From Pseudomonadota bacterium (lineage in GTDB: Bacteria; Pseudomonadota; Gammaproteobacteria; Burkholderiales; Thiobacillaceae), in assembly GCA_029558905.1 (NCBI GenBank), contig JAKQCX010000031.1, forward strand, positions 48,345 to 112,344: a stretch of DNA of 64,000 bases, read 5' to 3'. The position numbers and the translations under genes were made by a program. Below the pieces are notes generated by a model. It was given only the letters and a program-made list of their open reading frames with translations. It was not told where the DNA came from and did not search any database. Below are positions 10,218 to 19,463 of the stretch, in pieces (position 1 is the stretch's first letter; every line of letters begins with the position of its first letter).

Positions 10218-11201
10218 TCAACCCCCGCCGGCCCCGAGCCTGCGCAGGGGCAACACCAGGCCAAACAGCAACGCACCCAGCGCGATTCCGACCAGCGCGT
10301 TCAGACCGTTGGTCGTCAGAACGCGCCACAACCCGCCCAGCGATCCCTGGGCCACGGCAGCCCCGGCGGCCTCGACGGCGTGGTGGAGAAGCGGCATGCC
10401 ATGCACCAAAATGCCCCCTCCCACCAGAAACATGGCGACCGTGCCGGCCACGGAAAGGAACTTCATCAGCCATGGCGCCGCGCGCAACAGGACGCGTCCC
10501 AGGGCCTGAGCCCAGCGATTGCCCCGGCCGTCGAGCCACAGACCCAGGTCATCGAGTTTGACGATGCCGCCCACCAGTCCATAGACACCCACGGTCATGA
10601 GCAGCGCGATACCCGACAGGACGGCCACCTGCTGGATCAGGGGCGCGTGGGCCACCGTACCCAGGGCAATGACGATGATCTCCGCCGATAGGATGAAATC
10701 CGTACGTATCGCGCCCCGGATCTTGCCCTGCTCGAGCGTCCCTGCTTGCACGGCGGGATTGTCAGGGCCATGCGCGGCATCACGCCGCACCGCCGCATCT
10801 CCGGCCTGATCGTCCAGGAACCCATGCGCCAGTTTTTCCACCCCCTCGAAGCACAGGAATGCCCCACCCAGCATCAACAGCGGCGTGACAAGCCAGGGCA
10901 GAAAAATGCTGATCACCAGGGCAGCGGGCACCAGAATCGCCTTGTTCACCAGCGAACCCTTGGCTACCGCCCAGACCACGGGCAATTCCCGCTCGGCACG
11001 CACGCCAGCGACCTGCTGGGCATTGAGCGCCAGGTCGTCGCCCAGCACCCCGGCGGTCTTCCGCGTGGCCACCTTGGTCATAGAAGCCACATCATCGGCC
11101 ACCACCGCGCTTTTGTGGGCGGCCACCTTGGTCATCGTGGCGACATCGTCGAGAACGGAGGCGATGTCATCGAGCAGAGTGAGAAGACTGGCTCCGGCCA
11201 T
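10218..11201 (-). CDS. DUF808 family membrane protein (YedI-like)
   Basis: This 327-residue integral membrane protein belongs to the DUF808/YedI family of unknown function. The N-terminal segment repeats a DDxAxMTKVAxxKxAxVxxDD pattern twice ([20 protein letters not shown] and [20 protein letters not shown]), a family hallmark, followed by [18 protein letters not shown]. Several hydrophobic helices cover the rest. ATG 11201 is preferred over an in-frame TTG at 11207. It converges with yhbY. Confidence 0.88.
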   Translation of the reverse strand: MAGASLLTLLDDIASVLDDVATMTKVAAHKSAVVADDVASMTKVATRKTAGVLGDDLALNAQQVAGVRAERELPVVWAVAKGSLVNKAILVPAALVISIFLPWLVTPLLMLGGAFLCFEGVEKLAHGFLDDQAGDAAVRRDAAHGPDNPAVQAGTLEQGKIRGAIRTDFILSAEIIVIALGTVAHAPLIQQVAVLSGIALLMTVGVYGLVGGIVKLDDLGLWLDGRGNRWAQALGRVLLRAAPWLMKFLSVAGTVAMFLVGGGILVHGMPLLHHAVEAAGAAVAQGSLGGLWRVLTTNGLNALVGIALGALLFGLVLPLRRLGAGGG

Positions 11202-11207
11202 GCGCAA

Positions 11208-11806
11208 TACTCAAAACGGTAAAGGACGAATCCGCTCGGGAGGCCATGGGCAAGGCCCATCCCAACGGTATTGTGAGGCAGCTCCACGGCCATTCACAGA
11301 TGTGCCCCCGGCCGCATGGGGTAAACCTCCTCCGCCACGGGTCGATGGGTGAGCGGACCGGCCTGCCCCAGCCCATCGGGAAGAAGCGTCGACCAACGGC
11401 CCCGGCTCAGCGATTCGTGACATCCAATGCCGGGCTCCGCTTCTCGTGAACCTCCCTCTGCACGCGGCTGGCCTCGTCGTAAGTCATTCCCATACGCCTG
11501 TGCAGCGGCTCGATGTGGTCGCGGGTGCAGTCGCTCTCGCTCCCATCGGCATCGATACCGAACCCGACCCGTCATGCCTTGCGCTGGGCGTAGTCCGGCA
11601 TGGCACACCCGACGCGCGGCCAGAGTGCCGGCGTGTGGCGCGGCTCCAGGGGGACGCGTTGCTCATGGCCCACATAGCGAAACATGACGGGGCGCTGGGG
11701 TTCGAGCCCGCACACCGGGGTTCCTGCGGATCGGTGGATATTTCAGGGCGGCGGCATGCCTGGATCCACCGCCAGAAAGGGATTTTGGGGTTTCTCACCG
11801 AAATGC
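11208..11806. other. About 600 bp without a recognisable gene
   Basis: Open frames occur on both strands (such as 11446-11946 plus and 11294-11608 or 11484-11798 minus), but none has a recognisable domain or a good ribosome site, and they overlap one another. The right part, near 11730-11795, is less GC-rich than the surroundings. The interval should hold the DUF808 promoter; otherwise I see nothing definable. Confidence 0.5.
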
Positions 11807-11833
11807 TAAAGCTTTGGCCGGACTGCCCGATAA
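11807..11833 (+). promoter_or_regulatory. FliA (sigma-28)-type flagellar promoter
   Basis: TAAAGCTT (11807-11814), an 11-nt spacer, and CCCGATAA (11826-11833) match the sigma-28 consensus TAAAGTTT-N11-GCCGATAA at 14 of 16 positions with exact spacing. Transcription would start around 11840, about 20 nt before the c-di-GMP riboswitch aptamer. No sigma-70 promoter of similar quality is seen here. Confidence 0.7.
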
Positions 11834-11858
11834 GGAAGGGCTTGTTTTTGAATCACGA

Positions 11859-11952
11859 CCTGCAAGGGCAAACCCATCGAAAGGTGGGGACGCAAAGTCA
11901 CCGGTCTACAGGGCATTCGCCCCATGACGGCGGGAATGCCAGGTAGCGAGGG
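11859..11952 (+). promoter_or_regulatory. Cyclic di-GMP-I (GEMM) riboswitch
   Basis: The sequence carries the invariant GEMM-I elements in order: AGGGCAAACC, a stem capped by a GAAA tetraloop (ATCGAAAGGT), GGGACGCAAAG, the tetraloop-receptor strand CCGGTCTAC, a variable hairpin (GGCATTC... GAATGCC), and the closing CCAGGTAGCG. It lies in the 5' leader of the DUF1631 gene, about 90 nt before its start. The expression platform is not obvious; no U-tract terminator is seen before the start, so control may act on translation. Confidence 0.93.
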
Positions 11953-12042
11953 CCCATGCCGGCCGCACGCCCACGCACATACCGCTTGCCCCAGGTTCTT
12001 CGTATGACGGCCGACGTCACTGCGGTCGTCAGGAGCGGGATG

Positions 12043-13593
12043 ATGGACACAACGGACAGAAAGGAAAGCGGACCGGCGAGCCCATCCGGGCCATCGGCCT
12101 GGAACGACCTGCCGCAACCCTTGCGGGAATGCGGCGAGATCGCCGTATTGCGTCTGTCCGGCATTCTGTCCGAGGCCCTGACCCAGACCGCGGATCTGCT
12201 CTTCACCGAGGCCACCGAGGCCCTGACACCGCACGAGCGGGAGGCCTTCCTGGAAGCGGCCGAATTCGCGCGCCAGCGCCAGCACGGGATCGTCTACGAC
12301 TTCATGAAGCATTTCGAAACGCGCTTCATCCGTGCCTGCCAGCAGCGTCCCAATTCCCTGCTGGGCCACGTCATCGATTTCGACGTGAAGGACCTGCGCA
12401 TCATCGAGCACCATGTACTGGACGATTCCCTGGAGCCAGGCAAGATCACCGAGGCCATACACAACGTGTGCTGGCGGGCATTGCAGTCCATCACCACCCA
12501 GTTTCGCGGCATGCTGGGCGTGCGTGATCTGCTGCCTGCAGACATCCCTCTGAGCCCCAGGATCATCGAGGCCGCCACTTCCGATGCCATCCGCGATCAA
12601 CCCTGGCGCCACAGGGCCAAGCAGCGCCTGGCGCATGCCCTGCGCTGGCCTCTGGCGGCCCGGGTCAACCTGCTCTACCGCGACCTGCTGGATCACCTCA
12701 GTGCGCGTGATCTGAAGTCCTTTGCCCTGCCGGACACACCCCCCGCGCCAGCCCCGGCTCAGCAGACCCATCCGCCCGGGGCATTGCCGGCACCCACCCC
12801 CGCGCCACAGGCTCCTCAGGCGCGACCGGATCCCACGCCGATGACGCCTCCGGAAAGCCCCGCCAGGATGGCGGCCCGGGATGAGGTGGCGCGTTTTCTC
12901 AACGTCACCGGTCTGCCCGGTATCGTCACGGATTTCCTGTCCCAGCACTGGTACCCCCACTTGGAAGCCATCCATGCCAGCCAGGGTCCCACGAGCAGGG
13001 CGTGGCAAGAAGCGGTGCGCGTCATGGAGGAACTGGTCTGGAGCCTGATGGCCCATCCCTCCCGGGAGGATTGTCTGCAACGCACGATGCGCATGCCGGA
13101 TCTGTTCAGGCGTCTTGGTGAAGGCATGGATGCCCGCAATCTGCCGGTGGAGGTCCGCGAGGGCCTGCTACGCTTCCTGACCCGTCGCCACGCGGAACTG
13201 CTGAAGCTCTCCCTGGCGCAGCCGGAGACCTCCCTGGCGACGGTGACCGTGCCAGCCCCTACGGCAGCTCCGGCGGCGGCCGACGCGCCCGTGACACCCC
13301 CGCGTTTGCCTGCAGGCCAGCCCGCTCCTGTCCACGACTGGGTAAACAGTCTGAAGGTGGGTGCCTGGCTGGCCTTTCATGAGCCCGAGGGCGTGGTGAA
13401 AGAGTTGAAGCTGGCCTGGATCAGCCCGCAAAGAAGCCTGTTTCTGCTGACCAACCGCCAGGGCGCGCGCGCTCTGTCCCTGTCCGCGGAGGCCTTGGTC
13501 CGCATGACGCGGGAAGGCAGCCTGCGGGCCCTGCAGACCACCCAGCCTGAACGTCCCACCGCAAAGATGCGAAGCAATTCCGGCGGTGCATAG
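12043..13593 (+). CDS. DUF1631 family protein under c-di-GMP riboswitch control
   Basis: This 516-residue soluble protein is of the DUF1631 type, function unknown. It has a helical N-terminal half (about 10-230), a proline/alanine-rich linker (about 235-285), a second helical region (ARMAARDEVARFLN onward), another Pro/Ala linker, and a compact C-terminal beta domain (VGAWLAFHEPEGVVKELKLAWISP...LFLLTNRQGARALSLS), the best-conserved part of the family. AGGAG at 12031-12035 lies 7 nt before ATG 12043; an ATG at 12040 and earlier in-frame ATGs (11956, 12004) are less likely. The upstream FliA promoter and c-di-GMP riboswitch suggest a role in motility or its shut-down, which is inference. Confidence 0.82.
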   Translation: MDTTDRKESGPASPSGPSAWNDLPQPLRECGEIAVLRLSGILSEALTQTADLLFTEATEALTPHEREAFLEAAEFARQRQHGIVYDFMKHFETRFIRACQQRPNSLLGHVIDFDVKDLRIIEHHVLDDSLEPGKITEAIHNVCWRALQSITTQFRGMLGVRDLLPADIPLSPRIIEAATSDAIRDQPWRHRAKQRLAHALRWPLAARVNLLYRDLLDHLSARDLKSFALPDTPPAPAPAQQTHPPGALPAPTPAPQAPQARPDPTPMTPPESPARMAARDEVARFLNVTGLPGIVTDFLSQHWYPHLEAIHASQGPTSRAWQEAVRVMEELVWSLMAHPSREDCLQRTMRMPDLFRRLGEGMDARNLPVEVREGLLRFLTRRHAELLKLSLAQPETSLATVTVPAPTAAPAAADAPVTPPRLPAGQPAPVHDWVNSLKVGAWLAFHEPEGVVKELKLAWISPQRSLFLLTNRQGARALSLSAEALVRMTREGSLRALQTTQPERPTAKMRSNSGGA

Positions 13594-13626
13594 TAGTCGA
13601 CTGCCACCCTGCCCTCCACGGCCGCC

Positions 13627-14007
13627 TCAGGGCCACAGCGCCAGGGCCCAGACCAGCAACACATTCATCAGGCTGACGAATACCGCCGCGCTGCCGAGGT
13701 CCTTGGCGCGTCCGGCCAGGGCGTGGTGTTGCGTGGAAATGCGATCCACGCAGGCCTCGATGGCGGAATTCAGCAGTTCCATGATGAGCACCAGCAACAC
13801 GCTGGCAATCATCAGTGCGCGGGCCAGGTTGTCATGCGCGAGGAAAAAGGCCAGGGGCACCAGGACCACGGCCAGGACCGTCTCCTGGCGAAAGGCGGCC
13901 TCATGCCGCCAGGCGGCCCGCAGGCCGCCGCAGGAGTAGGACAGGGCATGCCAGACCCGCCGGACGCCGGCCTTGCCCTTTTGCTCGGGTACCCCCGGCT
14001 GACTCAC
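13627..14007 (-). CDS. dgkA: Diacylglycerol kinase
   Basis: DgkA is a small trimeric inner-membrane kinase that recycles diacylglycerol to phosphatidic acid. The 126-residue protein has three hydrophobic helices. The conserved catalytic segments are AFRQETVLA and MELLNSAIEACVDR followed by AKDLGSAAVFVSLMN. The start is GTG at 14007. It lies 52 nt downstream of gcvPB on the same strand and may be co-transcribed with the glycine cleavage genes. Confidence 0.95.
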   Translation of the reverse strand: MSQPGVPEQKGKAGVRRVWHALSYSCGGLRAAWRHEAAFRQETVLAVVLVPLAFFLAHDNLARALMIASVLLVLIMELLNSAIEACVDRISTQHHALAGRAKDLGSAAVFVSLMNVLLVWALALWP

Positions 14008-14059
14008 GCGGTCCGCATCCAGGACACAGGCAGCACGGGCGACAAAGCCGGCGCCACTC

Positions 14060-15505
14060 TCAGGGTCGCCACACCACGTCCAGCTCGCGCGCCGCCTTCA
14101 CATCGTCCAGGCGTCTCACCGGCAGGGCATGGGGCGCGGATTTCACCCACTCCGGCCGGTCCTCCGCCTCCCGCTTCACCGCCACCATGGCGGCCACGAA
14201 GGCGTCCAGGGTTTCCTTGCTCTCTGTCTCCGTGGGCTCGATGAGCAGGCACTCGGGCACCAGCAGAGGAAAGTAGGTGGTAGGGGCATGGAAGCCGTAG
14301 TCCAGCAGGCGCTTGGCGAAGTCCATGGCCGTCACCCCGGTCTCGTCCTTGAGTCCCTTCAGGGTGACGATGAACTCGTGCGAGGCGCGACGCCCCGGAA
14401 AGGACAGCTCGAAGCCGGCCTTCATCAGCTCCGCCGCAAGGTAGCCGGCATTGAGGCTGGCATATTCCGCCACGCGCCGCATGCCCTCACCCCCCAGCAT
14501 GCGGGCATAGACGAAGGCCCGCAGCAGCACGCCCATGTTGCCGCCGAAGGCGCTCATGCGGCCGATGCTTTCCGGACAGTCCGCCTCTTCGGCCCAGCGG
14601 TGGAAGCCCCGCTCGCTCAGCACATAGGGAATGGGCAGATAGGGCTTGAGACGCTCCGACACACCCACGGGGCCGGCACCGGGGCCGCCACCGCCATGCG
14701 GGGTGGAAAAGGTCTTGTGCAGGTTCATGTGGATCACGTCGAAGCCCATGTCTCCGGGCCGTACCCGGGCCAGGATGGCGTTCAGGTTGGCGCCGTCGTA
14801 ATAGCTCAGGCCGCCTGCGGCATGCACGATGCGTTGGATCTCGACGATGGCTTTCTCGAACACCCCCAGGGTGGAGGGGTTGGTAAGCATGAGGCCGGCC
14901 GTACGCGGGCCCACGGCTGCCCGCAGGGCCTCCAGGTCCACGTTGCCCTGACGGTCGGTAGGGATTTCCTTCACCTGGTAGCCGCACATGATGGCCGTGG
15001 CCGGATTGGTACCATGCGCCGCGTCGGGAATGATGATCTCGTCGCGCGCCGCGTCACCGCGGGCTTCGTGGTAGGCCCGGATCATGGCCACACCGGCAAA
15101 CTCGCCCTGGGCACCGGCCATGGGCGCCAGGCTGACCGCTGCCATACCCGTCACCTCCTTGAGCATCTCCTGCAGCTCGTACAGGCTGGTCAGGAAACCC
15201 TGCCCCGTATCCGCATCCGCCAGGGGATGACGGGCCAGGAACTGGGGCAGCATGGCCAGGCTGTTGCAGGCCCGTGGGTTGTACTTCATGGTGCAGGACC
15301 CCAGAGGGTAGAACTGGGTGTCGATGCTGAAGTTCTTGCGCGACAGACCGGTATAGTGACGCACCACGTCCAGCTCGGAGCACTCCGGCAGCAGGGGTGG
15401 ATCGGCGCGCAACTGGTCGGCCGGCAGGTCATCCGGCGCGGCCGTATCGGCGGGGACCTGGGCGCGGGCGATGCGGCCTGGGCTGGAGCGTTCGAAGATG
15501 AGCAT
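14060..15505 (-). CDS. gcvPB: Glycine dehydrogenase (decarboxylating) subunit 2
   Basis: This is the PLP-binding half of the split P-protein of the glycine cleavage system, which decarboxylates glycine and transfers the aminomethyl group to lipoyl-GcvH. The 481-residue protein has the [12 protein letters not shown] motif near residue 66, the substrate loop DAAHGTNPA, and the PLP-lysine motif [17 protein letters not shown] (Lys264). It is separated from its partner gcvPA by tpx. Confidence 0.96.
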   Translation of the reverse strand: MLIFERSSPGRIARAQVPADTAAPDDLPADQLRADPPLLPECSELDVVRHYTGLSRKNFSIDTQFYPLGSCTMKYNPRACNSLAMLPQFLARHPLADADTGQGFLTSLYELQEMLKEVTGMAAVSLAPMAGAQGEFAGVAMIRAYHEARGDAARDEIIIPDAAHGTNPATAIMCGYQVKEIPTDRQGNVDLEALRAAVGPRTAGLMLTNPSTLGVFEKAIVEIQRIVHAAGGLSYYDGANLNAILARVRPGDMGFDVIHMNLHKTFSTPHGGGGPGAGPVGVSERLKPYLPIPYVLSERGFHRWAEEADCPESIGRMSAFGGNMGVLLRAFVYARMLGGEGMRRVAEYASLNAGYLAAELMKAGFELSFPGRRASHEFIVTLKGLKDETGVTAMDFAKRLLDYGFHAPTTYFPLLVPECLLIEPTETESKETLDAFVAAMVAVKREAEDRPEWVKSAPHALPVRRLDDVKAARELDVVWRP

Positions 15506-15574
15506 GGATCGCGGTGGGCGGTGGAAATTGGGGAGCAGGGAGGGGTGTCGGTCACCCGCTTCCCGCAGCCCGCC

Positions 15575-16087
15575 TTACAGGGGCTCTCCCCGGGCGGCGG
15601 CCAGGGCGGCGTCGTAGTTGGGCTCCTGCTTGATTTCGGGTACCAGCTGGGCATGGACCACCCTGTCCTGTTCGTCCAGGACGATGACCGCCCGGGCGGT
15701 GAGGCCAGCCAGGGGCGGGTCCATGATCATGACGCCGTAGTCCTTGTGGAAGTCCCGACCGCGCAGGGTGGACAGGGTGATGACGTTGTTCAGACCCTCC
15801 GCGCCGCAGAAGCGGTTCTGGGCGAAGGGCAGGTCGGCGGAGATCACCAGAACCACGGTGTTGGGCAGGCTGGCGGCGGCCGCGTTGAACCTGCGCGCGG
15901 ATTCCGCGCACACCGGCGTATCCAGGCTGGGGACGATGTTGAGCACCTTGCGCTTGCCCCAGAAACTGGACAGGGAAACGTCCTTCAGGTCCTTGTCCAC
16001 CAGCATGAACGAATGCGCGCTGTCACCCGGACGGGGGAAGTTGCCACCTACGGAAATGGGTTCGCCACCCAGGGTTACGGTTGCCAT
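15575..16087 (-). CDS. tpx: Thiol peroxidase (Tpx family peroxiredoxin)
   Basis: Tpx is a thioredoxin-dependent atypical 2-Cys peroxiredoxin that reduces lipid and alkyl hydroperoxides. The 170-residue length is standard. The peroxidatic cysteine Cys60 is in PSLDTPVC and the resolving Cys94 is in NRFCGAEGL, matching the E. coli spacing. It is inserted between gcvPA (25 nt upstream) and gcvPB (69 nt downstream) on the same strand, an unusual position inside a glycine cleavage operon. Confidence 0.96.
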   Translation of the reverse strand: MATVTLGGEPISVGGNFPRPGDSAHSFMLVDKDLKDVSLSSFWGKRKVLNIVPSLDTPVCAESARRFNAAAASLPNTVVLVISADLPFAQNRFCGAEGLNNVITLSTLRGRDFHKDYGVMIMDPPLAGLTARAVIVLDEQDRVVHAQLVPEIKQEPNYDAALAAARGEPL

Positions 16088-16112
16088 GTCTTGCTCTCCT
16101 GTGCTTGTGGGC

Positions 16113-17501
16113 CTACTTGTATGCGCAGGGCGGGGCTTCCCGCCTGCGGCTCAGAATGCGTGCCAATTGTTGCGCATAGTTTTCGAGGTCGTCATCCGTC
16201 TTGGTCTCCGTGGCGCATACCAGGATGCAATCCGCCAGCTCCGGATAATCCTGCCGCAGGGCATAGCCCCCCAGAATGCCCCGGGCGCGCAGGGCGCGCA
16301 GCACATCGGGCACCGGGCTGGACACGCGCATCACCACCTCGTGGAAGAAGGGTGCGGGGAAGACCCGCTCCACGCCGGGGATGATGGCAAGTCTTTGCGA
16401 CAGGTCTCGGGTGTTGGCGTGACTTGCCAGGGCCACGTTCTTCAGCCCCTGCGGGCCCAGCAGGGCCATGTGCAGGGTGGCGGCCGTGACCAGCAGGCCC
16501 TGGTTGGAACAGATGTTGGAGGTGGCCTTGGCGCGGCGGATGTGCTGCTCCCGTGCCTGCAGGGTGAGGGTGAAACCGGACCTGCCGTCGGCGTCCACGG
16601 TACGCCCCACGATGCGGCCGGGCAGTTGTCGCACCAGGGCCTGGCGGGCGGTGATGAAGCCGAAATAGGGGCCGCCGGAGGACAGGGGCACCCCCAGGGG
16701 CTGGCCGTCGCCCACACAGATGTCGGCGCCCCTGCCGCCCCATTGCCCCGGGGGCTTCAAGAGGGCCAGGGCCAGGGGGTTCACCACGGCGATGGCCAGC
16801 ATGTCGTGGGCGTGCGCCCAGTCCGTGAGGGCATCCACGGGTTCCAGCACACCGAAGAAGTTGGGCTGGGGGATGACCAGGGCGGCGGCAGGCGTGCTGG
16901 CCATGGCTTCCAGGGCAGGCAGGTCGGTGTAGCCCTTGGCCGGATCGAAGGGCACATTCACCAACTCGATGCCCTGGTTCCTCACCGTGGCCTTGGCCAC
17001 AGCCCGGTAGCGGGGATGCAGGGTGGCCGGCACCAGCACCCTTTTCACCCCGTGCCTGCCGGCCCGTACCGCCATGAGTATGGCCTCGGCCACGGCAGAA
17101 GCGCCGTCGTAGAGCGAGGCGTTGGACACGTCCAGGCCCGTCAGGCTGGCCATCATGGTCTGATATTCGTACAGCAGCTGCAGGGTGCCCTGGCTGGCCT
17201 CGGCCTGGTAGGGCGTGTAGGCGGAATAGAACTCCCCCCGGGTGACGATCTGCCACACGGCTGCAGGGATGTGGTGCTCGTAGGCGCCGGCGCCGATGAA
17301 GTTGCTGTAGAAGCCGTCCCGGGCCGCCCGCTCATGCATGAGGCGAGAGACCGCCATCTCCGACAGGCCGGCCGGCACACCCTTCAGGCCACCACAGTTC
17401 AGCTCGGGCGGTATCTCGTCGAACAGGGCATCGATGCCCGGGACACCGATGCTCTCCAGCATCCGGGCGACATCGGTCGCAGTATGGGGAATGAAAGGCA
17501 T
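16113..17501 (-). CDS. gcvPA: Glycine dehydrogenase (decarboxylating) subunit 1
   Basis: This is the N-terminal-half homologue of P-protein and pairs with GcvPB to form the active decarboxylase. The 462-residue protein begins [20 protein letters not shown], with [37 protein letters not shown] and the glycine-rich [10 protein letters not shown] segment, all typical. It lies downstream of gcvH and upstream of tpx. Confidence 0.96.
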   Translation of the reverse strand: MPFIPHTATDVARMLESIGVPGIDALFDEIPPELNCGGLKGVPAGLSEMAVSRLMHERAARDGFYSNFIGAGAYEHHIPAAVWQIVTRGEFYSAYTPYQAEASQGTLQLLYEYQTMMASLTGLDVSNASLYDGASAVAEAILMAVRAGRHGVKRVLVPATLHPRYRAVAKATVRNQGIELVNVPFDPAKGYTDLPALEAMASTPAAALVIPQPNFFGVLEPVDALTDWAHAHDMLAIAVVNPLALALLKPPGQWGGRGADICVGDGQPLGVPLSSGGPYFGFITARQALVRQLPGRIVGRTVDADGRSGFTLTLQAREQHIRRAKATSNICSNQGLLVTAATLHMALLGPQGLKNVALASHANTRDLSQRLAIIPGVERVFPAPFFHEVVMRVSSPVPDVLRALRARGILGGYALRQDYPELADCILVCATETKTDDDLENYAQQLARILSRRREAPPCAYK

Positions 17502-17591
17502 GGCGTGGGGTTCCGGGGACAGGTCACAGGTTGCGTTGCACGGGAAAGACCGGTAAACGCCGACCCCGGCACCCCGTACCGCGTATGCCGA

Positions 17592-17975
17592 TCAACGGGC
17601 CTCCGTTTCCAAGTGAGTGGCGTATGCGGTGGCATCGAGCAGGCCGGACAGTTCGCCGCTGGGCCTGATCCTGAACATCCAGGCGCCGTAGGGGTCCTGG
17701 TTGATGCGCTCGGGGCTGGCCTCCACGGCCTCGTTCACCGCCACCACCTCTCCCGCCACGGGAGCATAGATGTCGGATGCGGCCTTCACGGATTCCACCA
17801 CCGCGCATTCCTCGCCGGCAGCCAACATCCTGCCCAGCACGGGGTTTTCCACGAACACCATGTCCCCCAGCAGTTCCTGGGCATGGTGGGTGATGCCCAC
17901 GCTCAGGCTGCCGTCCGCTTCCTGACGGACCCATTCGTGCGACTTGGTGTATTGCAGTTCGGTGGGGATGCTCAT
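17592..17975 (-). CDS. gcvH: Glycine cleavage system H protein
   Basis: GcvH carries the aminomethyl intermediate on a lipoyl arm between P-, T- and L-proteins. The 127-residue protein has the lipoylation motif [12 protein letters not shown] with Lys64 as the modified residue, plus the N-terminal YTKSHEWV and the C-terminal [10 protein letters not shown]. It is the second gene of the operon, after gcvT. Confidence 0.97.
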   Translation of the reverse strand: MSIPTELQYTKSHEWVRQEADGSLSVGITHHAQELLGDMVFVENPVLGRMLAAGEECAVVESVKAASDIYAPVAGEVVAVNEAVEASPERINQDPYGAWMFRIRPSGELSGLLDATAYATHLETEAR

Positions 17976-18060
17976 CTTTTCTCCTGGAATGGGTGATCGG
18001 TCTTAGGGCAGGCAAACGATGCAAGGCTTCTTGCCTCCCTCTCGTGCCGATTTTCCGCCA

Positions 18061-19140
18061 TCAGACCAAAGCCTGGCCGTTGCGTACAAAGGGGTATTTC
18101 ACCACAGCCGCGCGCAGACGCTTGTCGCGAATTTCCACTTCCACCTCTTCGCCCACCCGCACCTGCACCGGTACCCTGGCAAAGGCGATGGACGCGTTGA
18201 GCGTGGGTGCGAAACCGCCGCTGGTGATTTCGCCTTCACCCTGGGGCGCGATCACCCTCTGGTGGCTGCGCAATACGCCCTTGTCCAGCAGTTTCAGACC
18301 CACCAGGCATTTGTCCCGGGGCAGACGCAGCAGGGCGTCCCGGCCGATGAAGTCGCGTCCCGATCCCAGGTCCACGGTCCAGGCCAGACCGGATTCCAGC
18401 GGGGTGGTGGCCATGTCCATGTCCTGCCCGTACAGGTTCATGCCCGCCTCCAGGCGCAGCGTGTCGCGCGCCCCCAGGCCGCAGGGCCGCACCCCGGCCT
18501 CCAGCAGGGCCTGCCAGAAGAAGGGTGCGGCCTTGGCGGGCAGGGTGAGCTCGAAGCCATCCTCGCCCGTATAACCGCTGCGTGCCACGAACATCTCACC
18601 CACCACCACGGCGTTGAACGGCTTGATGGCGCCGGCCACTTCTTCCAGGCCGGGCATGGCATGCCACAGCTTCGCGGCGGCGTGGGGCCCCTGCACGGCG
18701 ATCATGGCCAGGTCCGGTCGGGGCGTGATCCGTGCATCGGCCCCCAGCCGCTCCCGCTGCGCTTCCATCCAGGCCAGATCCTTGTCGGCGCAACCCGCAT
18801 TCACCACCAGGCGGAACCAGTCCTCGCGCATGAATGTGAGGATGAGGTCATCCACCACCCCACCCCCCTCGTGCAGCATGCAGGTATAGAGGGAACGCCC
18901 CGTGGTCCGCAGCTTGTCCACGTCATTGGCCATGAGCTGGCGCAGGAAGGCGCGGGCGCCCGCGCCGCGCAGGTCCACGCTGAGCATGTGGGAGACATCG
19001 AACATACCGGCATCCCGGCGCACGGCATGGTGCTCCTCGATCTGCGAACCATAGTGCAGGGGCATCTCCCAGCCGGAGAAATCCACCAGCTTGGCCTGGG
19101 ACTCGCGATGCCTGGCGTTGAGGGGGGTTTGTTTGAGCAT
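18061..19140 (-). CDS. gcvT: Glycine cleavage system T protein (aminomethyltransferase)
   Basis: GcvT moves the one-carbon unit from aminomethyl-GcvH to tetrahydrofolate and releases ammonia. The 360-residue protein starts MLKQTPLNARH at 19140, the usual N-terminus; an in-frame ATG at 19248 would add 36 uncharacteristic residues. The DFSGWEMPLHY, MFDVSHM, YTGEDGFE and LRLEAGMNLYGQD motifs are present. It is the first gene of gcvT-H-PA-tpx-PB(-dgkA). Confidence 0.96.
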   Translation of the reverse strand: MLKQTPLNARHRESQAKLVDFSGWEMPLHYGSQIEEHHAVRRDAGMFDVSHMLSVDLRGAGARAFLRQLMANDVDKLRTTGRSLYTCMLHEGGGVVDDLILTFMREDWFRLVVNAGCADKDLAWMEAQRERLGADARITPRPDLAMIAVQGPHAAAKLWHAMPGLEEVAGAIKPFNAVVVGEMFVARSGYTGEDGFELTLPAKAAPFFWQALLEAGVRPCGLGARDTLRLEAGMNLYGQDMDMATTPLESGLAWTVDLGSGRDFIGRDALLRLPRDKCLVGLKLLDKGVLRSHQRVIAPQGEGEITSGGFAPTLNASIAFARVPVQVRVGEEVEVEIRDKRLRAAVVKYPFVRNGQALV

Positions 19141-19352
19141 GGTCGATTCCCTGTGAGGAAGGCGCGACGGAAAGCCGGGGAGGTCCTCGAGGCTGGACCT
19201 GCGCTCCGTTCTTCCGGGTCGCGTTGTCCCGCGGTCTCGCGCATCCATGCGGCCTGCGCGGGTTGTGCACTCCGTGGCCGCGGATCCAGTACGGGTGTTG
19301 TCCCGAGTTCCTCGGCCGCGGGGACTATACCGGGCACCCCCGGGCCGGACAA
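19141..19352 (-). promoter_or_regulatory. Promoter and 5' leader of the gcv operon
   Basis: On the minus strand TTGTCC (19352-19347), a 17-nt spacer and TATAGT (19329-19324) form a good sigma-70-type promoter about 185 nt upstream of gcvT. The leader of about 180 nt contains short GC-rich hairpins, but I do not find the conserved glycine-riboswitch core. The rest of the 323-bp gcvT-DUF3426 gap (19353-19463) shows no gene. Confidence 0.5.
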
Positions 19353-19463
19353 GCAGGCCTCCGTGGAACGCCGATGAATCGGCCGGCGCGCAGAAACAGC
19401 GCCGCCCCCGGGGATTTTCCCACGCGTCCGGAATGACCGGCTGCGAATCCCTTTGGTGCCAGC

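Noticed and set aside
11446..11946. Open frame of 166 codons before the DUF1631 gene
   Set aside because: It runs through the FliA promoter and most of the riboswitch aptamer and encodes no recognisable domain.
14129..17996. Two plus-strand open frames of about 750 codons each (14129-16384 and 15744-17996)
   Set aside because: They run antisense to gcvPB, tpx, gcvPA and gcvH, which have catalytic motifs and proper starts.
19141..19323. Possible glycine riboswitch in the gcvT leader
   Set aside because: The conserved core blocks of the glycine aptamer could not be found on the minus strand; only short GC-rich hairpins are visible.
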